Assembly: GCF_009646115.1 (NCBI RefSeq) | Contig: NZ_CP045720.1 | Coordinates: 310,001 to 374,000 of the forward strand | DNA from: Pantoea eucalypti | Lineage (GTDB): Bacteria; Pseudomonadota; Gammaproteobacteria; Enterobacterales; Enterobacteriaceae | Length of the DNA stretch: 64,000 nucleotides | Direction of reading: 5' to 3' | Shown: one piece after another, positions 35,354 through 44,785 of the stretch | How positions within the stretch are numbered: position 1 is the first letter of the stretch | Layout: each line of letters opens with the position of its first letter | Translations under genes and position numbers: made by a program | The notes under the pieces: model-generated | The model's database searches: none | The model's input: only the letters and a program-made list of their open reading frames with translations | Told to the model about the DNA's origin: nothing

Positions 35354-35510
35354 TGCCTGCGACGCCGACGGCCTTGAGTGTCGGTGTGGGTGGTGGTGCC
35401 GACGGCCTTCAAATTTGCCTGAAAGTAGGGGCAAGTTCTGCCATTGCCAGAGGCCGTTGCAGCTTCTGGTAATAAATTCGACGTAATAATGATGTATAGC
35501 AGCTCAGGTT

Positions 35511-35675
35511 GCTGACAAACTCAAATCAGGTGAATCTGGCCGCAACACATAAACTTAACGCGCAGGGAACACGGGCAGAAGAGGAAAGCGTCCCGCGCCA
35601 TGGACGGTGCGGGCCGAGCGTGTCATGGATGACGGATTTTGCGTCTTTCCGATCTGACCGTGTTCTCTGCGCAGG
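35511..35675 (+). repeat. Dispersed imperfect palindrome, copy 2
   Basis: It runs from GCTGACAAAC to CTGCGCAGG and aligns over its whole length with copy 3 (43030-43194) and with copy 1 in reverse. The arms are GGGAACACGGGCAGA on the left and, read in reverse complement, GAGAACACGGTCAGA on the right. Confidence 0.9.
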
Positions 35676-35751
35676 GCACAGTCTTAAAGCAAGCCAGACT
35701 TTGTCAACAATCTCAACAATAGTTAGCTGCTCCGCTTTTCCTCTTTTTCGC

Positions 35752-35791
35752 CTGTCATCCGGCTGTCATCTCCCTGTTATTAATCCGTCAT
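35752..35791 (+). promoter_or_regulatory. Tandem Pho boxes upstream of ugpB
   Basis: Four heptamers CTGTCAT, CTGTCAT, CTGTTAT and CCGTCAT start at 35752, 35763, 35774 and 35785, an exact 11-bp period. Two such repeats make one PhoB site, so two adjacent PhoB dimers are expected. This predicts phosphate-starvation induction of ugp. Confidence 0.92.
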
Positions 35792-35864
35792 TTCCCCGTG
35801 TCATGTTACTTCGCGAAACAGAAATCCGTGATTTCACGCGTATTTACCTGCACAGGAAAATTCT

Positions 35865-37181
35865 ATGTCCGTCGTTACCTTTCGTCGTAGCCTGATGAGC
35901 GCGCTGCTCGGTCTGATGCTCAGCAGCCATGCCATGGCCGCCACTGAGATCCCTTTCTGGCACTCCATGGAAGGCGAGCTTGGCAAAGAAGTGGATTCGC
36001 TGGCACAGCGTTTTAACGAGACGCATCCCGATTACAAAATTGTTCCGACCTACAAAGGTAACTACGAGCAGAGCCTGGCAGCAGGGATTGCGGCCGTGCG
36101 CAGCGGCAAAGCGCCAGCGGTGCTGCAGGTCTATGAAGTCGGTACGGCGACCATGATGGCCTCAAAGGCGATTGTGCCGGTGCATCAGGTATTCAAAGAC
36201 GCCGGCATTCCCTTCGATGAAAAACAGTTCGTGCCAACGGTGGCGGGCTACTACAGCGACAGCAAAGGTCAGCTGATCTCTCAGCCGTTCAACAGCTCGA
36301 CGCCGGTGCTCTACTACAACAAAGACGCTTTTAAAAAAGCGGGCCTGAACCCGGACCAGCCGCCTAAAACCTGGCAGGAGCTGGCGACAGATGCCGCCGC
36401 ACTGCGTAAATCGGGCATGAGCTGTGGCTACGCCAGCGGCTGGCAGGGCTGGATCCAGATTGAAAACTTCAGTGCCTGGCATGCTCTGCCGGTCGCGACG
36501 GAAAACAACGGATTTGACGGACTCGATGCGGTGCTGGAGTTCAACAAGCCGGTGCAGGTTCGTCATATCGAACTGCTGGAAGCGATGAACAAGAAAGGGG
36601 ACTTCACCTACTTTGGCCGCAAAGATGAATCCACCGCCAAGTTCTACAACGGCGACTGCGGTATCACCACTGCCTCATCGGGTTCGCTGGCCGATATCCG
36701 TCACTACGCCAAATTCAACTTCGGCGTTGGCATGATGCCGTATGACGACACTGTACCGAATGCGCCGCAGAACGCCCTGATTGGCGGAGCCAGCCTGTGG
36801 GTAATGAAAGGCAAAGATGCAGCAACGTACAAAGGCGTAGCTGAGTTCATGCAGTTCCTGGCTAAACCGGAAATCGCTGCGGAATGGCACCAGAAAACCG
36901 GCTATCTGCCGATTACGACCGCCGCCTACGAGCTGACGAAACAGCAGGGCTTCTACGACAAAAATCCGGGTGCGGATATCGCGACCCGCCAGATGATGAA
37001 CAAGCCGCCATTGCCCTTCACTAAAGGCATGCGTCTGGGCAACATGCCGCAGATTCGTACCGTGATCGACGAAGAGCTGGAAAGTGTCTGGACCGGCAAA
37101 CAGTCGCCACAAAGCGCACTGGATAACGCCGTGAAACGCGGCAACGAGCTGTTGCGCCGCTTTCAGCAGCAGGTGAAGTAA
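35865..37181 (+). CDS. ugpB: sn-glycerol-3-phosphate periplasmic binding protein
   Basis: UgpB is the periplasmic receptor for glycerol-3-phosphate and glycerophosphodiesters. The 438-residue precursor has a signal peptide ending SSHAMA before [15 protein letters not shown]. The length and segments ([35 protein letters not shown]) match E. coli UgpB (438). It is the first ugp gene, placed behind the tandem Pho boxes. Confidence 0.97.
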   Translation: MSVVTFRRSLMSALLGLMLSSHAMAATEIPFWHSMEGELGKEVDSLAQRFNETHPDYKIVPTYKGNYEQSLAAGIAAVRSGKAPAVLQVYEVGTATMMASKAIVPVHQVFKDAGIPFDEKQFVPTVAGYYSDSKGQLISQPFNSSTPVLYYNKDAFKKAGLNPDQPPKTWQELATDAAALRKSGMSCGYASGWQGWIQIENFSAWHALPVATENNGFDGLDAVLEFNKPVQVRHIELLEAMNKKGDFTYFGRKDESTAKFYNGDCGITTASSGSLADIRHYAKFNFGVGMMPYDDTVPNAPQNALIGGASLWVMKGKDAATYKGVAEFMQFLAKPEIAAEWHQKTGYLPITTAAYELTKQQGFYDKNPGADIATRQMMNKPPLPFTKGMRLGNMPQIRTVIDEELESVWTGKQSPQSALDNAVKRGNELLRRFQQQVK

Positions 37182-37190
37182 TCTCTTCCT

Positions 37191-37214
37191 GCGGGCCCGC
37201 TCAGGCTGGCCCGC
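37191..37214 (+). other. Hairpin between ugpB and ugpA
   Basis: Arms GCGGGCC and GGCCCGC with a 10-base loop are followed by TCTTTCT. It probably reduces expression of the permease genes relative to the binding protein or protects the ugpB mRNA end. Confidence 0.5.
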
Positions 37215-37236
37215 TCTTTCTGACGCCAGGTATGCC

Positions 37237-38124
37237 ATGTCTTCATCCCGTCCGGTCTTTCGCACCAGCCTGTTGCCCTATCTTCTGGTACTGCCGCAAC
37301 TGCTGATTACCGCCATCTTCTTTCTCTGGCCTGCGGGTGAAGCGTTGTGGTACTCGCTGCAAAGCCTCGATCCCTTTGGCATCTCCAGCAGCTTTGTCGG
37401 GCTGGAAAATTTCAGACGGCTATTTGCCGATCCTTACTATCTCGATTCGTTCTGGACTACCATCAAATTCAGCGGCATGGTCACGGTGTTCGGCATGGTC
37501 TTCTCGCTGCTGCTGGCGGCGCTGGTGGATTATGTGGTACGACTCCGCCGCCTCTATCAGACCCTGCTGCTGCTGCCTTACGCCGTTGCGCCGGTGGTGG
37601 CTGCGGTGCTGTGGATGTTTCTGTTTAACCCTGGCCTGGGTCTGTTCAGCTACCTGCTGAACCACGTCGGCTACAACTGGAACTTCGCGCAGAACAGCGG
37701 TCAGGCGATGTTCCTGGTGGTGCTGGCCTCGATCTGGCAGCAGATGAGCTACAACTTCCTGTTTTTCTTTGCCGCACTGCAATCTATCCCTAAATCGCTG
37801 GTGGAAGCCGCTGCCATCGACGGAGCCGGACCGGTGCGTCGCTTCTTCAACCTCTCACTGCCGCTGATCACGCCGGTCAGCTTCTTCCTGCTGGTGGTGA
37901 ACCTGATCTACGCCTTCTTCGATACCTTCCCGGTGATCGATGCCGCAACCGGCGGCGGGCCGGTGCAGGCGACCACCACGCTGATCTACAAAATCTATCG
38001 CGAAGGCTTTACCGGTCTGGATCTCTCCTCTTCCGCGGCGCAGTCGGTGGTGCTGATGTTGCTGGTGATCGGGCTGACGGTGCTTCAGTTCCGCTTTGTT
38101 GAACGTAAGGTGCAATACCAATGA
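37237..38124 (+). CDS. ugpA: sn-glycerol-3-phosphate ABC transporter permease UgpA
   Basis: UgpA is an inner-membrane permease of the Ugp system. The 295-residue protein has six predicted segments and the MalF/G-type EAA loop [23 protein letters not shown] (given as [12 protein letters not shown] and [11 protein letters not shown]). Its length equals that of E. coli UgpA. It overlaps ugpE by 4 bp (ATGA). Confidence 0.97.
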   Translation: MSSSRPVFRTSLLPYLLVLPQLLITAIFFLWPAGEALWYSLQSLDPFGISSSFVGLENFRRLFADPYYLDSFWTTIKFSGMVTVFGMVFSLLLAALVDYVVRLRRLYQTLLLLPYAVAPVVAAVLWMFLFNPGLGLFSYLLNHVGYNWNFAQNSGQAMFLVVLASIWQQMSYNFLFFFAALQSIPKSLVEAAAIDGAGPVRRFFNLSLPLITPVSFFLLVVNLIYAFFDTFPVIDAATGGGPVQATTTLIYKIYREGFTGLDLSSSAAQSVVLMLLVIGLTVLQFRFVERKVQYQ

Positions 38125-38966
38125 TTGAGAATCGACGCGGGCTGGATATCTTCAGCCACATCGTGCTGGTGCTGGGCGTGCTCACTATCCTCTTTCCGCT
38201 CTATGTCGCCTTTGTGGCGGCAACGCTGGATAACGAGGCGGTCTATCAGGTGCCGATGACCCTGGTGCCCGGCACGCACCTGTGGGAGAACATCTCGCGC
38301 ATCTGGACGCAGGGCGTCAACGGCAGCGGACCAGCGTTTGGCCTGATGCTGCTCAACAGCATGATCATGGCGCTGGGTATCACCTTCGGCAAAATTACCG
38401 TCTCAATGCTGTCGGCGTTTGCGCTGGTCTGGTTTCGCTTTCCGCTGCGCACGCTCTTTTTCTGGCTGATCTTCATCACCCTGATGTTGCCGGTTGAAGT
38501 GCGTATCTTCCCCACGGTGCAGGTGATAGCCGACCTTAATATGCTCGACAGCTACAGCGGATTAACTCTGCCGCTGATGGCGTCGGCCACCGCGACTTTC
38601 CTGTTCCGTCAGTTTTTTATGTCGCTGCCGGATGAGCTGGTAGAAGCGGCGCGTATCGACGGTGCCAGCGCAATGCGCTTCTTTATCGACATTGTTCTGC
38701 CGCTGTCGAAAACCAATCTGGCGGCGCTGTTTGTCATCACCTTTATCTACGGCTGGAACCAGTATCTCTGGCCGCTGCTGATCATCAATGACGCCAGCCT
38801 CGGCACAGCGGTGGCGGGGATCAAAAGTATGATCTCCACCAGTGGATCGCCGACCCAGTGGAATGAAGTGATGGCGGCAATGTTATTAACCCTGATCCCG
38901 CCGCTGGTGGTGGTGTTAGTCATGCAGCGTGCCTTTGTGCGCGGTCTGGTTGAGAGTGAGAAATAA
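38121..38966 (+). CDS. ugpE: sn-glycerol-3-phosphate ABC transporter permease UgpE
   Basis: UgpE is the partner permease of UgpA. The 281-residue protein contains [19 protein letters not shown] at the N-terminus and the EAA loop [17 protein letters not shown]. The length matches E. coli UgpE. It overlaps ugpA by 4 bp and ends 1 bp before ugpC. Confidence 0.97.
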   Translation: MIENRRGLDIFSHIVLVLGVLTILFPLYVAFVAATLDNEAVYQVPMTLVPGTHLWENISRIWTQGVNGSGPAFGLMLLNSMIMALGITFGKITVSMLSAFALVWFRFPLRTLFFWLIFITLMLPVEVRIFPTVQVIADLNMLDSYSGLTLPLMASATATFLFRQFFMSLPDELVEAARIDGASAMRFFIDIVLPLSKTNLAALFVITFIYGWNQYLWPLLIINDASLGTAVAGIKSMISTSGSPTQWNEVMAAMLLTLIPPLVVVLVMQRAFVRGLVESEK

Positions 38967-38967
38967 G

Positions 38968-40041
38968 ATGGCAGGCGTAACCCTTCAGGCAGTAACCAAG
39001 TCCTACGATGGCAAAAATCAGATCATTCAGCCGCTGAACGTCACCATCAATGACGGCGAGTTTATGGTGATGGTGGGGCCATCCGGCTGCGGTAAATCGA
39101 CGCTGCTGCGCATGGTAGCCGGACTGGAGCGCGTCAGCTCCGGTGATATCTACATCGACAACCGGCGCGTCACTCAGGAAGAGCCAAAAGATCGCGGCAT
39201 TGCGATGGTGTTCCAGAATTACGCGCTTTATCCCCACATGTCGGTGGAGGAGAACATGGCCTATGGCCTGAAAATCCGCGGCATGGGCAAAGAGCAGATT
39301 CGCCAGCGGGTGCTGGACGCAGCGCGCAGCCTGGAATTGGATCACCTGCTGATGCGTCGGCCTCGCGAACTCTCGGGCGGTCAGCGCCAGCGCGTGGCGA
39401 TGGGACGCGCCATCGTACGTGAACCGGCGGTGTTTCTGTTCGATGAGCCGCTGTCGAATCTTGATGCCCGCCTGCGGGTGCAGATGCGGCTGGAGCTGCA
39501 GCAGCTGCACCGCCGCTTACAGACCACCAGTCTCTATGTGACGCACGATCAGGTCGAGGCGATGACGCTGGCACAGCGGGTGATGGTGATGAACAAAGGC
39601 GTGGTCGAGCAGCTTGGCACGCCGGTCGACGTATATGAACGTCCGGCCAGCCAGTTTGTGGCCTCGTTTATCGGTGCGCCCGCCATGAACCTGCTGAAAG
39701 GACAGTTCAGCAGTGACGGCTCGCGCTTCCAGCTTGATGCCTCACACGCGCTGCCACTCAGCGACACAAAAGCGAAATGGGCTAACCGCCCGGTGGTGCT
39801 GGGCATCCGGCCAGAGCATATTCAACTCAGTAGCCGCGAGCAGGGCGGCGTGCCTTTGCGGGTCGATACACTGGAGATGCTGGGTGCCGATAATCTGGCA
39901 CATGGTCGCATCGGGGAGACGCCACTGGTGGTACGCTTAGCCCACAGCGAACGGCCGCAGCCAGGCAGTACGCTGTGGCTGCATCTGCCGTCAGATGCGT
40001 TACACTTCTTCGATTCAACCCATGGAAAGCGTCTGGAATGA
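38968..40041 (+). CDS. ugpC: sn-glycerol-3-phosphate ABC transporter ATPase UgpC
   Basis: UgpC is the MalK-like ATPase of the Ugp transporter. The 357-residue protein has Walker [10 protein letters not shown], signature [14 protein letters not shown], Walker [12 protein letters not shown], the switch in [10 protein letters not shown] and a C-terminal OB-fold regulatory domain from about residue 235. The start MAGVTLQAV at 38968 matches E. coli; 13 upstream codons within ugpE are not used. It overlaps ugpQ by 4 bp. Confidence 0.97.
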   Translation: MAGVTLQAVTKSYDGKNQIIQPLNVTINDGEFMVMVGPSGCGKSTLLRMVAGLERVSSGDIYIDNRRVTQEEPKDRGIAMVFQNYALYPHMSVEENMAYGLKIRGMGKEQIRQRVLDAARSLELDHLLMRRPRELSGGQRQRVAMGRAIVREPAVFLFDEPLSNLDARLRVQMRLELQQLHRRLQTTSLYVTHDQVEAMTLAQRVMVMNKGVVEQLGTPVDVYERPASQFVASFIGAPAMNLLKGQFSSDGSRFQLDASHALPLSDTKAKWANRPVVLGIRPEHIQLSSREQGGVPLRVDTLEMLGADNLAHGRIGETPLVVRLAHSERPQPGSTLWLHLPSDALHFFDSTHGKRLE

Positions 40042-40781
40042 GCACACAACACTGGCCTTATCCCCGCATCGTCGCTCATCGCGGCGGCGGTAAACTGGCA
40101 CCGGAAAATACCCTGGCAGCCATCGACACGGGTGCGAAATATGGCCATCAAATGATTGAGTTTGATGCCAAATTATCAATGGATGCCCAAATCTTCCTGC
40201 TGCATGACGACACACTGGATCGCACCAGCAACGGCTGGGGCGTGGCAGGTCAGTTGCCCTGGGAGAAGCTGTCGCAGCTCGATGCAGGCAGCTGGTTTGA
40301 CAAGGCGTTTACCGGCGAGAAGCTGGCGCGGCTGGATGAGGTGGCAGCACGCTGCCGTCAGCATCAGATGATGGCAAACATCGAAATCAAACCGACCACC
40401 GGCAGTGATGCCGAAACCGGACGTGCGGTGGCGCAGGCAGCCGCAATCCTGTGGCAGGGACAGACCGCGCCGTTGCTCTCTTCATTCTCGTTTGAGGCGC
40501 TGGAGGCAGCAATGCAGGCCGAACCACAACTGCCGCGTGGTCTGTTGTCGCACAGCTGGGATCCCGAGTGGCAGGCAAAAACAACAGCGCTGGCCTGCGT
40601 CTCGATCCATCTGAATCACAAGGTGCTGACCGCTGAGCGGGTCGCCGAACTGAAAGCGGCCGGACTGAAAATTCTGGTTTATACCGTGAACAACCCGGAT
40701 CGGGCGCGGGAATTGCTGAAATGGGGCGTCGATGCCATCTGTACTGACAGCATCGACATCATTGGCCCCGATTTTCATTAG
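40038..40781 (+). CDS. ugpQ: Cytoplasmic glycerophosphodiester phosphodiesterase UgpQ
   Basis: UgpQ hydrolyses glycerophosphodiesters brought in by the Ugp transporter to glycerol-3-phosphate and an alcohol. The 247-residue GDPD TIM barrel has the catalytic [12 protein letters not shown] motif, [22 protein letters not shown] (as EFDAKLSMD and LLHDDTLDR), and NIEIKPT. No signal peptide is present, in line with a cytoplasmic site. The start overlaps the ugpC stop (ATGA). Its stop region overlaps the convergent yhhA gene by 4 bp. Confidence 0.96.
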   Translation: MSTQHWPYPRIVAHRGGGKLAPENTLAAIDTGAKYGHQMIEFDAKLSMDAQIFLLHDDTLDRTSNGWGVAGQLPWEKLSQLDAGSWFDKAFTGEKLARLDEVAARCRQHQMMANIEIKPTTGSDAETGRAVAQAAAILWQGQTAPLLSSFSFEALEAAMQAEPQLPRGLLSHSWDPEWQAKTTALACVSIHLNHKVLTAERVAELKAAGLKILVYTVNNPDRARELLKWGVDAICTDSIDIIGPDFH

Positions 40782-41059
40782 TTCTGGTTTTGATTCTGCT
40801 GGCCCGGCTGCGAGGTAATAACCCGCTGCTGGGCGCTATTTCGCTGTTCCTGCATTTTGCGCTGCATATCCTGCGTCTGACGCTGCTGATCCTGGCGCAG
40901 CTTCAGCTGCTGCTGCTGCTGATCGGTCTGCATCTGCGACTGCATCCGCTGCTGGCTCGGGTTATAGCCCGGTTTATTGGGATCATTGGTGCTGTTGAGC
41001 GTGTTCGCCTGGCTGGCGAATGGCAGCAGGGCCGCTAAAACAATTATCCACTTTTTCAT
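40778..41059 (-). CDS. yhhA: DUF2756 glutamine-rich secreted protein YhhA
   Basis: YhhA is a 93-residue precursor with a signal peptide ([20 protein letters not shown]). The mature part is dominated by Gln, Arg and Met, for example [18 protein letters not shown], and probably forms one helix or is disordered. Function is unknown. The start has a very strong GGAGGAG ribosome site. It lies between ugpQ and ggt, as in E. coli, and its end overlaps ugpQ by 4 bp. Confidence 0.85.
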   Translation of the reverse strand: MKKWIIVLAALLPFASQANTLNSTNDPNKPGYNPSQQRMQSQMQTDQQQQQLKLRQDQQRQTQDMQRKMQEQRNSAQQRVITSQPGQQNQNQN

Positions 41060-41266
41060 CACTCCTCCTTCCGTAAACGCGACAGGGTTTTGGGTGCACA
41101 ATCGCGCACCCCGATATCAGGGTCGCATCCATAAGTTTACCCGATATCACAGACCTTACTTTCAGATGTATTCCTGATTTGACTTAACCCCGGTTATTTT
41201 GCTGTATTTGTAGAGACTTGCAGAAATGATAAAAAAATGTAAATAACTATACGGGATGGTGGCAGG

Positions 41267-43018
41267 ATGAAAATGCAGCAAACAGTGCGTCAGCTTAGCT
41301 GGTCGCTGGTGATGAGTTTCACCGTGGTGGCAGGGGCGAACGCCGCACCCACTCAGGCACCGCCGGTCTCTTACGGCGTGGACAGTGACACCTTTCATCC
41401 GGTAAAAGCGCAGCACGGCATGGTGGCGTCGGTGGATGCGATGGCAACCCAGGTCGGCGTGGAGATCCTGCGTCAGGGCGGGAATGCAGTGGATGCCGCG
41501 GTCGCTGTGGGCTTTGCGCTGGCCGTGACCCATCCGCAGGCAGGCAATCTGGGCGGCGGCGGGTTTATGCTGCTGCGCACCGCATCGGGACGCGCGACGG
41601 CTATTGATTTCCGTGAAATGGCACCGGGCCACGCGTCGCGCGATATGTTCCTGGATAAGCAGGGTAATGCCGACAGTAAGCTGTCGCTGACATCACATCT
41701 TGCCTCAGGTACGCCGGGCACTGTGGCCGGACTGGCGCTGGCTGCGCAGAAATATGGCACCCTGCCGCTGAGCACTCTGCTGGCACCGGCGATCAAACTG
41801 GCGCGTGACGGTATTCCGGTCAATGACGCACTGGCGGATGACCTGAAAACCTACGGCAAAGAGGTCCTGATTACCCATCCCAACAGCAAAGCGATCTTCT
41901 ATAAACCGGACGGCACGCCGTGGCAGAAGGGTGACCGGCTGGTGCAGAAGAACCTGGCGCACAGCCTGCAATTGATTGCCCGTCAGGGACCGGATGCCTT
42001 TTACAAAGGTGAAATTGCAGATGAGATCGCCGGAGAGATGGCGCAACACGGCGGCCTGATCAACAAAGCTGATCTGGCAGCCTATCGCGCGGTCGAGCGT
42101 AAGCCCGTCAGCGGGACATACCGTGGCTATGAAGTCTTCTCAATGCCGCCTCCGTCATCCGGTGGTGTCCATATCGTGCAGATTCTGAATATCCTGGAGA
42201 ACTTCGATCTGGCGAAGATGGGCTTTGGCAGTGCAGACGCCATGCAGGTGATGGCTGAAGCGGAAAAATATGCCTACGCGGACCGCTCGGAATATCTCGG
42301 CGATCCCGATTTCGTGAAGGTACCGTGGCAGGCGCTGACCAGTAAAGCCTATGCTAAAAGCCTGGCACAGCAGATCGATGTGGCGAAAGCGCGGCCTTCC
42401 AGTGAGATCAAACCCGGCAAGCTCGAACCTTATGAAAGCAATCAGACGACCCATTTCTCGGTGGTCGACAAGCAGGGAAATGCGGTTGCGGTGACTTACA
42501 CGCTGAACACCTATTTCGGCAGCGGAATTGTGGCGGGCAAAAGCGGCATCCTGATGAATAACGAGATGGATGACTTCTCTGCCAAGCCAGGCACGCCAAA
42601 TGTCTACGGACTGGTGGGCGGTGAGGCGAATGCGGTGCAACCGGCGAAGCGTCCGTTGTCATCGATGTCACCGACCATCGTCGCCAAAGGCGGCAAAACC
42701 TGGCTGGTCACCGGCAGTCCTGGCGGCAGCCGCATTATCACTACGGTGTTGCAGATGGTGGTAAATAGTATCGATTTCGGGATGAATGTGGCGGAAGCCA
42801 CTAATGCGCCGCGCTTCCATCATCAGTGGCTGCCGGACCAGCTGCGAGTGGAGAAGGGCTTCAGTCCTGATACGTTGCGTCTGCTGGAAGCCAAAGGTCA
42901 GCATGTGAAGGTGCTGCCATCGATGGGCAGTACGCAGAGCATCATGATTGGGCCGGATGGCATGCTGTATGGCGCGTCTGATCCGCGTAGCATTGATGAT
43001 TTGAGTGCGGGTTATTAA
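41267..43018 (+). CDS. ggt: Gamma-glutamyltranspeptidase
   Basis: Ggt is a periplasmic enzyme that hydrolyses glutathione and transfers the gamma-glutamyl group. The 583-residue proenzyme has a signal peptide (about residues 1-27, ending VVAGANA). It cleaves itself before the N-terminal nucleophile Thr394 in SNQTTHFSVVD, equal to E. coli Thr391. The large-subunit motif QGGNAVDAAVAVGFAL and the small-subunit GTPNVYGLVGGEAN-like segment and PLSSMSPTIV are present. It stands alone between yhhA and a palindromic repeat. Confidence 0.96.
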   Translation: MKMQQTVRQLSWSLVMSFTVVAGANAAPTQAPPVSYGVDSDTFHPVKAQHGMVASVDAMATQVGVEILRQGGNAVDAAVAVGFALAVTHPQAGNLGGGGFMLLRTASGRATAIDFREMAPGHASRDMFLDKQGNADSKLSLTSHLASGTPGTVAGLALAAQKYGTLPLSTLLAPAIKLARDGIPVNDALADDLKTYGKEVLITHPNSKAIFYKPDGTPWQKGDRLVQKNLAHSLQLIARQGPDAFYKGEIADEIAGEMAQHGGLINKADLAAYRAVERKPVSGTYRGYEVFSMPPPSSGGVHIVQILNILENFDLAKMGFGSADAMQVMAEAEKYAYADRSEYLGDPDFVKVPWQALTSKAYAKSLAQQIDVAKARPSSEIKPGKLEPYESNQTTHFSVVDKQGNAVAVTYTLNTYFGSGIVAGKSGILMNNEMDDFSAKPGTPNVYGLVGGEANAVQPAKRPLSSMSPTIVAKGGKTWLVTGSPGGSRIITTVLQMVVNSIDFGMNVAEATNAPRFHHQWLPDQLRVEKGFSPDTLRLLEAKGQHVKVLPSMGSTQSIMIGPDGMLYGASDPRSIDDLSAGY

Positions 43019-43029
43019 TTTCCAGGACT

Positions 43030-43194
43030 GCTGACAAACCTAAACCCAGGTGAATCTGACAGCAATAAATAAGCTCAATGTGCAGGGAACTGGGTCAGAA
43101 GAGGAAAGCGTCCCGCGGCAGGACGGCGCGGGACGAGCGTGTCATGGATGACAGCTTTTGCGTCTTTCCGATCTGACCCTGTTTCCTGCGCAGG
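43030..43194 (+). repeat. Dispersed imperfect palindrome, copy 3
   Basis: It runs from GCTGACAAACC to CTGCGCAGG and aligns with copy 2 over 165 bp. Arms are GGGAACTGGGTCAGA and, in reverse complement, GGAAACAGGGTCAGA. It lies just past the ggt stop codon. Confidence 0.9.
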
Positions 43195-43227
43195 CGCTAA
43201 CTGACAGCGAATCCTGGCAGGTTTATC

Positions 43228-43260
43228 AGCATAAAGGGCACCTTCGGTGCCCTTTATGCT
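43228..43260. terminator. Convergent terminator ggt / yhhY
   Basis: Perfect 15-bp arms AGCATAAAGGGCACC and GGTGCCCTTTATGCT enclose a C(UUCG)G tetraloop. The T-run is inside the stem only, but the stem is very stable and lies between convergent genes. Confidence 0.75.
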
Positions 43261-43268
43261 TCCAATCG

Positions 43269-43763
43269 TCAGGCTTTAACCCGCGCCATATAATGCGCGT
43301 CGATCAGTTCACCGTGTCGCATAGCGAAGCCTTTAGCCGTTCCCTCAATCTCAAAACCGAAACGCTGATAAAGGGCGATGGCCGGGCCATTATCGACAAA
43401 CACCGTCAGCTCCATCCGGCTCACCTGCAGCCAGTTGTCGCACAACGAGACCATCTCACGCATCAGCGCCGTGCCGACGCCGCGCTGCCGGTAGCGATCA
43501 TCCACGCCCATCCCTAAAGAGGCAGCGTGACGGCGTCTTGCTCGCTCTTCTGTGTGCAGCGCACACTGACCAACAACCTCTTCGTCGATACAGGCGACCA
43601 GCAGATGCGCATTGGGCTGAGGCGTAGCGAGACGGGTATGCCACATCTGCAGGGATGCGTGAGGCAGATGCAATGTGCTGGCCTGAGTATCTGGCTGACC
43701 ATAAATTCTGTGCAGTGCAGCGGCATCTTCTGGCGTAACGTGGCGGATAACGATGTCACTCAT
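43269..43763 (-). CDS. yhhY: GNAT family N-acetyltransferase YhhY
   Basis: YhhY is a 164-residue GNAT acetyltransferase; the E. coli protein acetylates some free amino acids. It shows the acetyl-CoA-binding RYRQRGVGTALMREM and the C-terminal ELTVFVDNGPAIALYQRFGFE. The start MSDIVIRHVTP at 43763 follows AAAGGAGAG and equals the E. coli start; the 20 upstream codons in frame are not used. It is divergent from ryhB, as in E. coli. Confidence 0.93.
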   Translation of the reverse strand: MSDIVIRHVTPEDAAALHRIYGQPDTQASTLHLPHASLQMWHTRLATPQPNAHLLVACIDEEVVGQCALHTEERARRRHAASLGMGVDDRYRQRGVGTALMREMVSLCDNWLQVSRMELTVFVDNGPAIALYQRFGFEIEGTAKGFAMRHGELIDAHYMARVKA

Positions 43764-43845
43764 GTGCTCTCCTTTTGCCGATAAAAACCCTTTAAACATC
43801 AAGGTATTCACCACAATAATCAAGCGAAAAAAACGTGAAAACAGC

Positions 43846-43879
43846 TTTACAGATACGAATGATAATGATTATTATTGTC
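43846..43879 (+). promoter_or_regulatory. ryhB promoter with Fur box
   Basis: TTTACA (43846-43851) and TATTAT (43870-43875) lie 18 bp apart in front of the presumed start at 43882. The 19-mer at 43861-43879 agrees with the Fur consensus at 16 of 19 positions and covers the -10 element. This predicts repression by iron-loaded Fur. Confidence 0.9.
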
Positions 43880-43881
43880 AT

Positions 43882-43976
43882 GCGTTCCCGGGCAGTCATC
43901 GACAGTCTGAGAAAGCACGACATTGCTCACATTGCTTCCAGTATTATTTAGCCAGCTTATCCGCTGGCTTTTTTTT
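43882..43976 (+). ncRNA. ryhB: Small regulatory RNA RyhB
   Basis: RyhB is an Hfq-dependent RNA made during iron limitation that represses mRNAs of iron-using proteins. The core from GAAAGCACGACATTGCTCAC through ATTGCTTCCAGTATTATTTA is almost identical to E. coli RyhB. It is followed by the terminator GCCAGC-TTATCC-GCTGGC with eight T. The first 30 or so bases differ from E. coli, so the 5' stem has diverged while the pairing core is kept. The gene lies next to yhhY, as in E. coli. The end points are estimated from the -10 element and the T-run. Confidence 0.95.
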
Positions 43977-44263
43977 GCCTGCCACTCACTGACTGGAAAA
44001 GAGAGGCGGTAAGCTCACTCATCATTTGGTTTTAAGCCGGTAATATGAGCCTGACCGACAGCGGAACAGGTTTCCCTTTTCGCCCCTTTTCAGACATAGC
44101 CATAATTCAATAAAAATAAAGCCTGAAGGTTATATTTCATCGCTTACGTTGTTAATAAATAACTTACTTTGATGCAGGTGCTGTTATTTTAAAATTATCT
44201 TCTTTATTTGCCGGCGGGTTTACTCAATAATTTATTCTGTATATCCCGCAATGAGATATTGCT
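43977..44263. other. AT-rich region upstream of the XRE regulator gene
   Basis: The first half is near average composition. From about 44100 to 44260 it is strongly AT-rich, unlike its surroundings, which suggests H-NS-type silencing or foreign origin. It must contain the promoter of the regulator gene; I cannot point to a clear -10/-35 pair. Confidence 0.4.
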
Positions 44264-44707
44264 ATGCGTTTTAATACTCTTTCCGATGGCGCAATAATTG
44301 CTGAATTGTGCTGCAGAATTAAAGAAACCCGTATGCAGCTTGGGATCTCTCAGATTGAACTGGCTGAACGTGCACGCGTTGGTACGGCCACCATTAAACG
44401 GGCAGAGTTAGGTGAGTCCGTTACGCTGAGCACCTTAATAGGAATATTGCGGGGTCTTGGACGGTTGCATCAGCTGGAGTCCATTTTGTCCGATTCTCAT
44501 ATGCGAACCTTTAATGCGCAGTTTACCGACTCGCCACCTGCACGTATTCGCATCCGAAAAAAACAGCGCAGCCAGTCACCGGCGGCGAATAACACTGAAG
44601 CTGTTGCTGAGCAGTCTGTCAGCGCAACGATAAATGAGTGGTACACCTCCTCTGAAATGCGGAGTATGGTCTGGTCCAGTCTGCCCCGCGAAAACGAATC
44701 AAAATAA
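44264..44707 (+). CDS. Orphan XRE / HipB-like helix-turn-helix regulator
   Basis: This 147-residue protein has an N-terminal XRE helix-turn-helix (about residues 14-68), with RIKETRMQLGISQIELAERA, then ATIKRAELGESVTLSTLIGIL. A basic, probably flexible tail (RIRIRKKQRSQSP) and a tail without known domain follow. HipB-type antitoxins look similar, but no hipA toxin is adjacent, so a toxin-antitoxin role is not supported. It sits between ryhB and sdaB at the place where E. coli has yhhX, after an AT-rich stretch. Its targets are unknown. Confidence 0.75.
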   Translation: MRFNTLSDGAIIAELCCRIKETRMQLGISQIELAERARVGTATIKRAELGESVTLSTLIGILRGLGRLHQLESILSDSHMRTFNAQFTDSPPARIRIRKKQRSQSPAANNTEAVAEQSVSATINEWYTSSEMRSMVWSSLPRENESK

Positions 44708-44785
44708 TCCTGCTCAAAGCCCATCTTCAGCAAAACCGGAGCAATGAAGAAACCGCCAGCCTCACAGCCAGCGGTTTTCAGATCG

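Larger units (their letters stand above)
35251..35864. other. Repeat-rich intergenic region livF / ugpB
   Basis: This 614-bp stretch holds a family B element, a short direct repeat GCCGACGGCCTT (35365 and 35398), copy 2 of the large palindrome, and the Pho boxes of ugp. The open frame 35509-35895, whose product contains EEESVPRHGRCG, arises from the palindrome and is not considered a gene. Confidence 0.65.

Noticed and set aside
35509..35895. 128-residue open frame upstream of ugpB
   Set aside because: It reads through a repeat copy and the Pho boxes and runs into ugpB in another frame; its only similarity is to other repeat-derived frames.
44264..44707. HipB antitoxin of a toxin-antitoxin pair
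   Set aside because: No hipA-like kinase or other small toxin gene is next to it; the neighbours are ryhB and sdaB.
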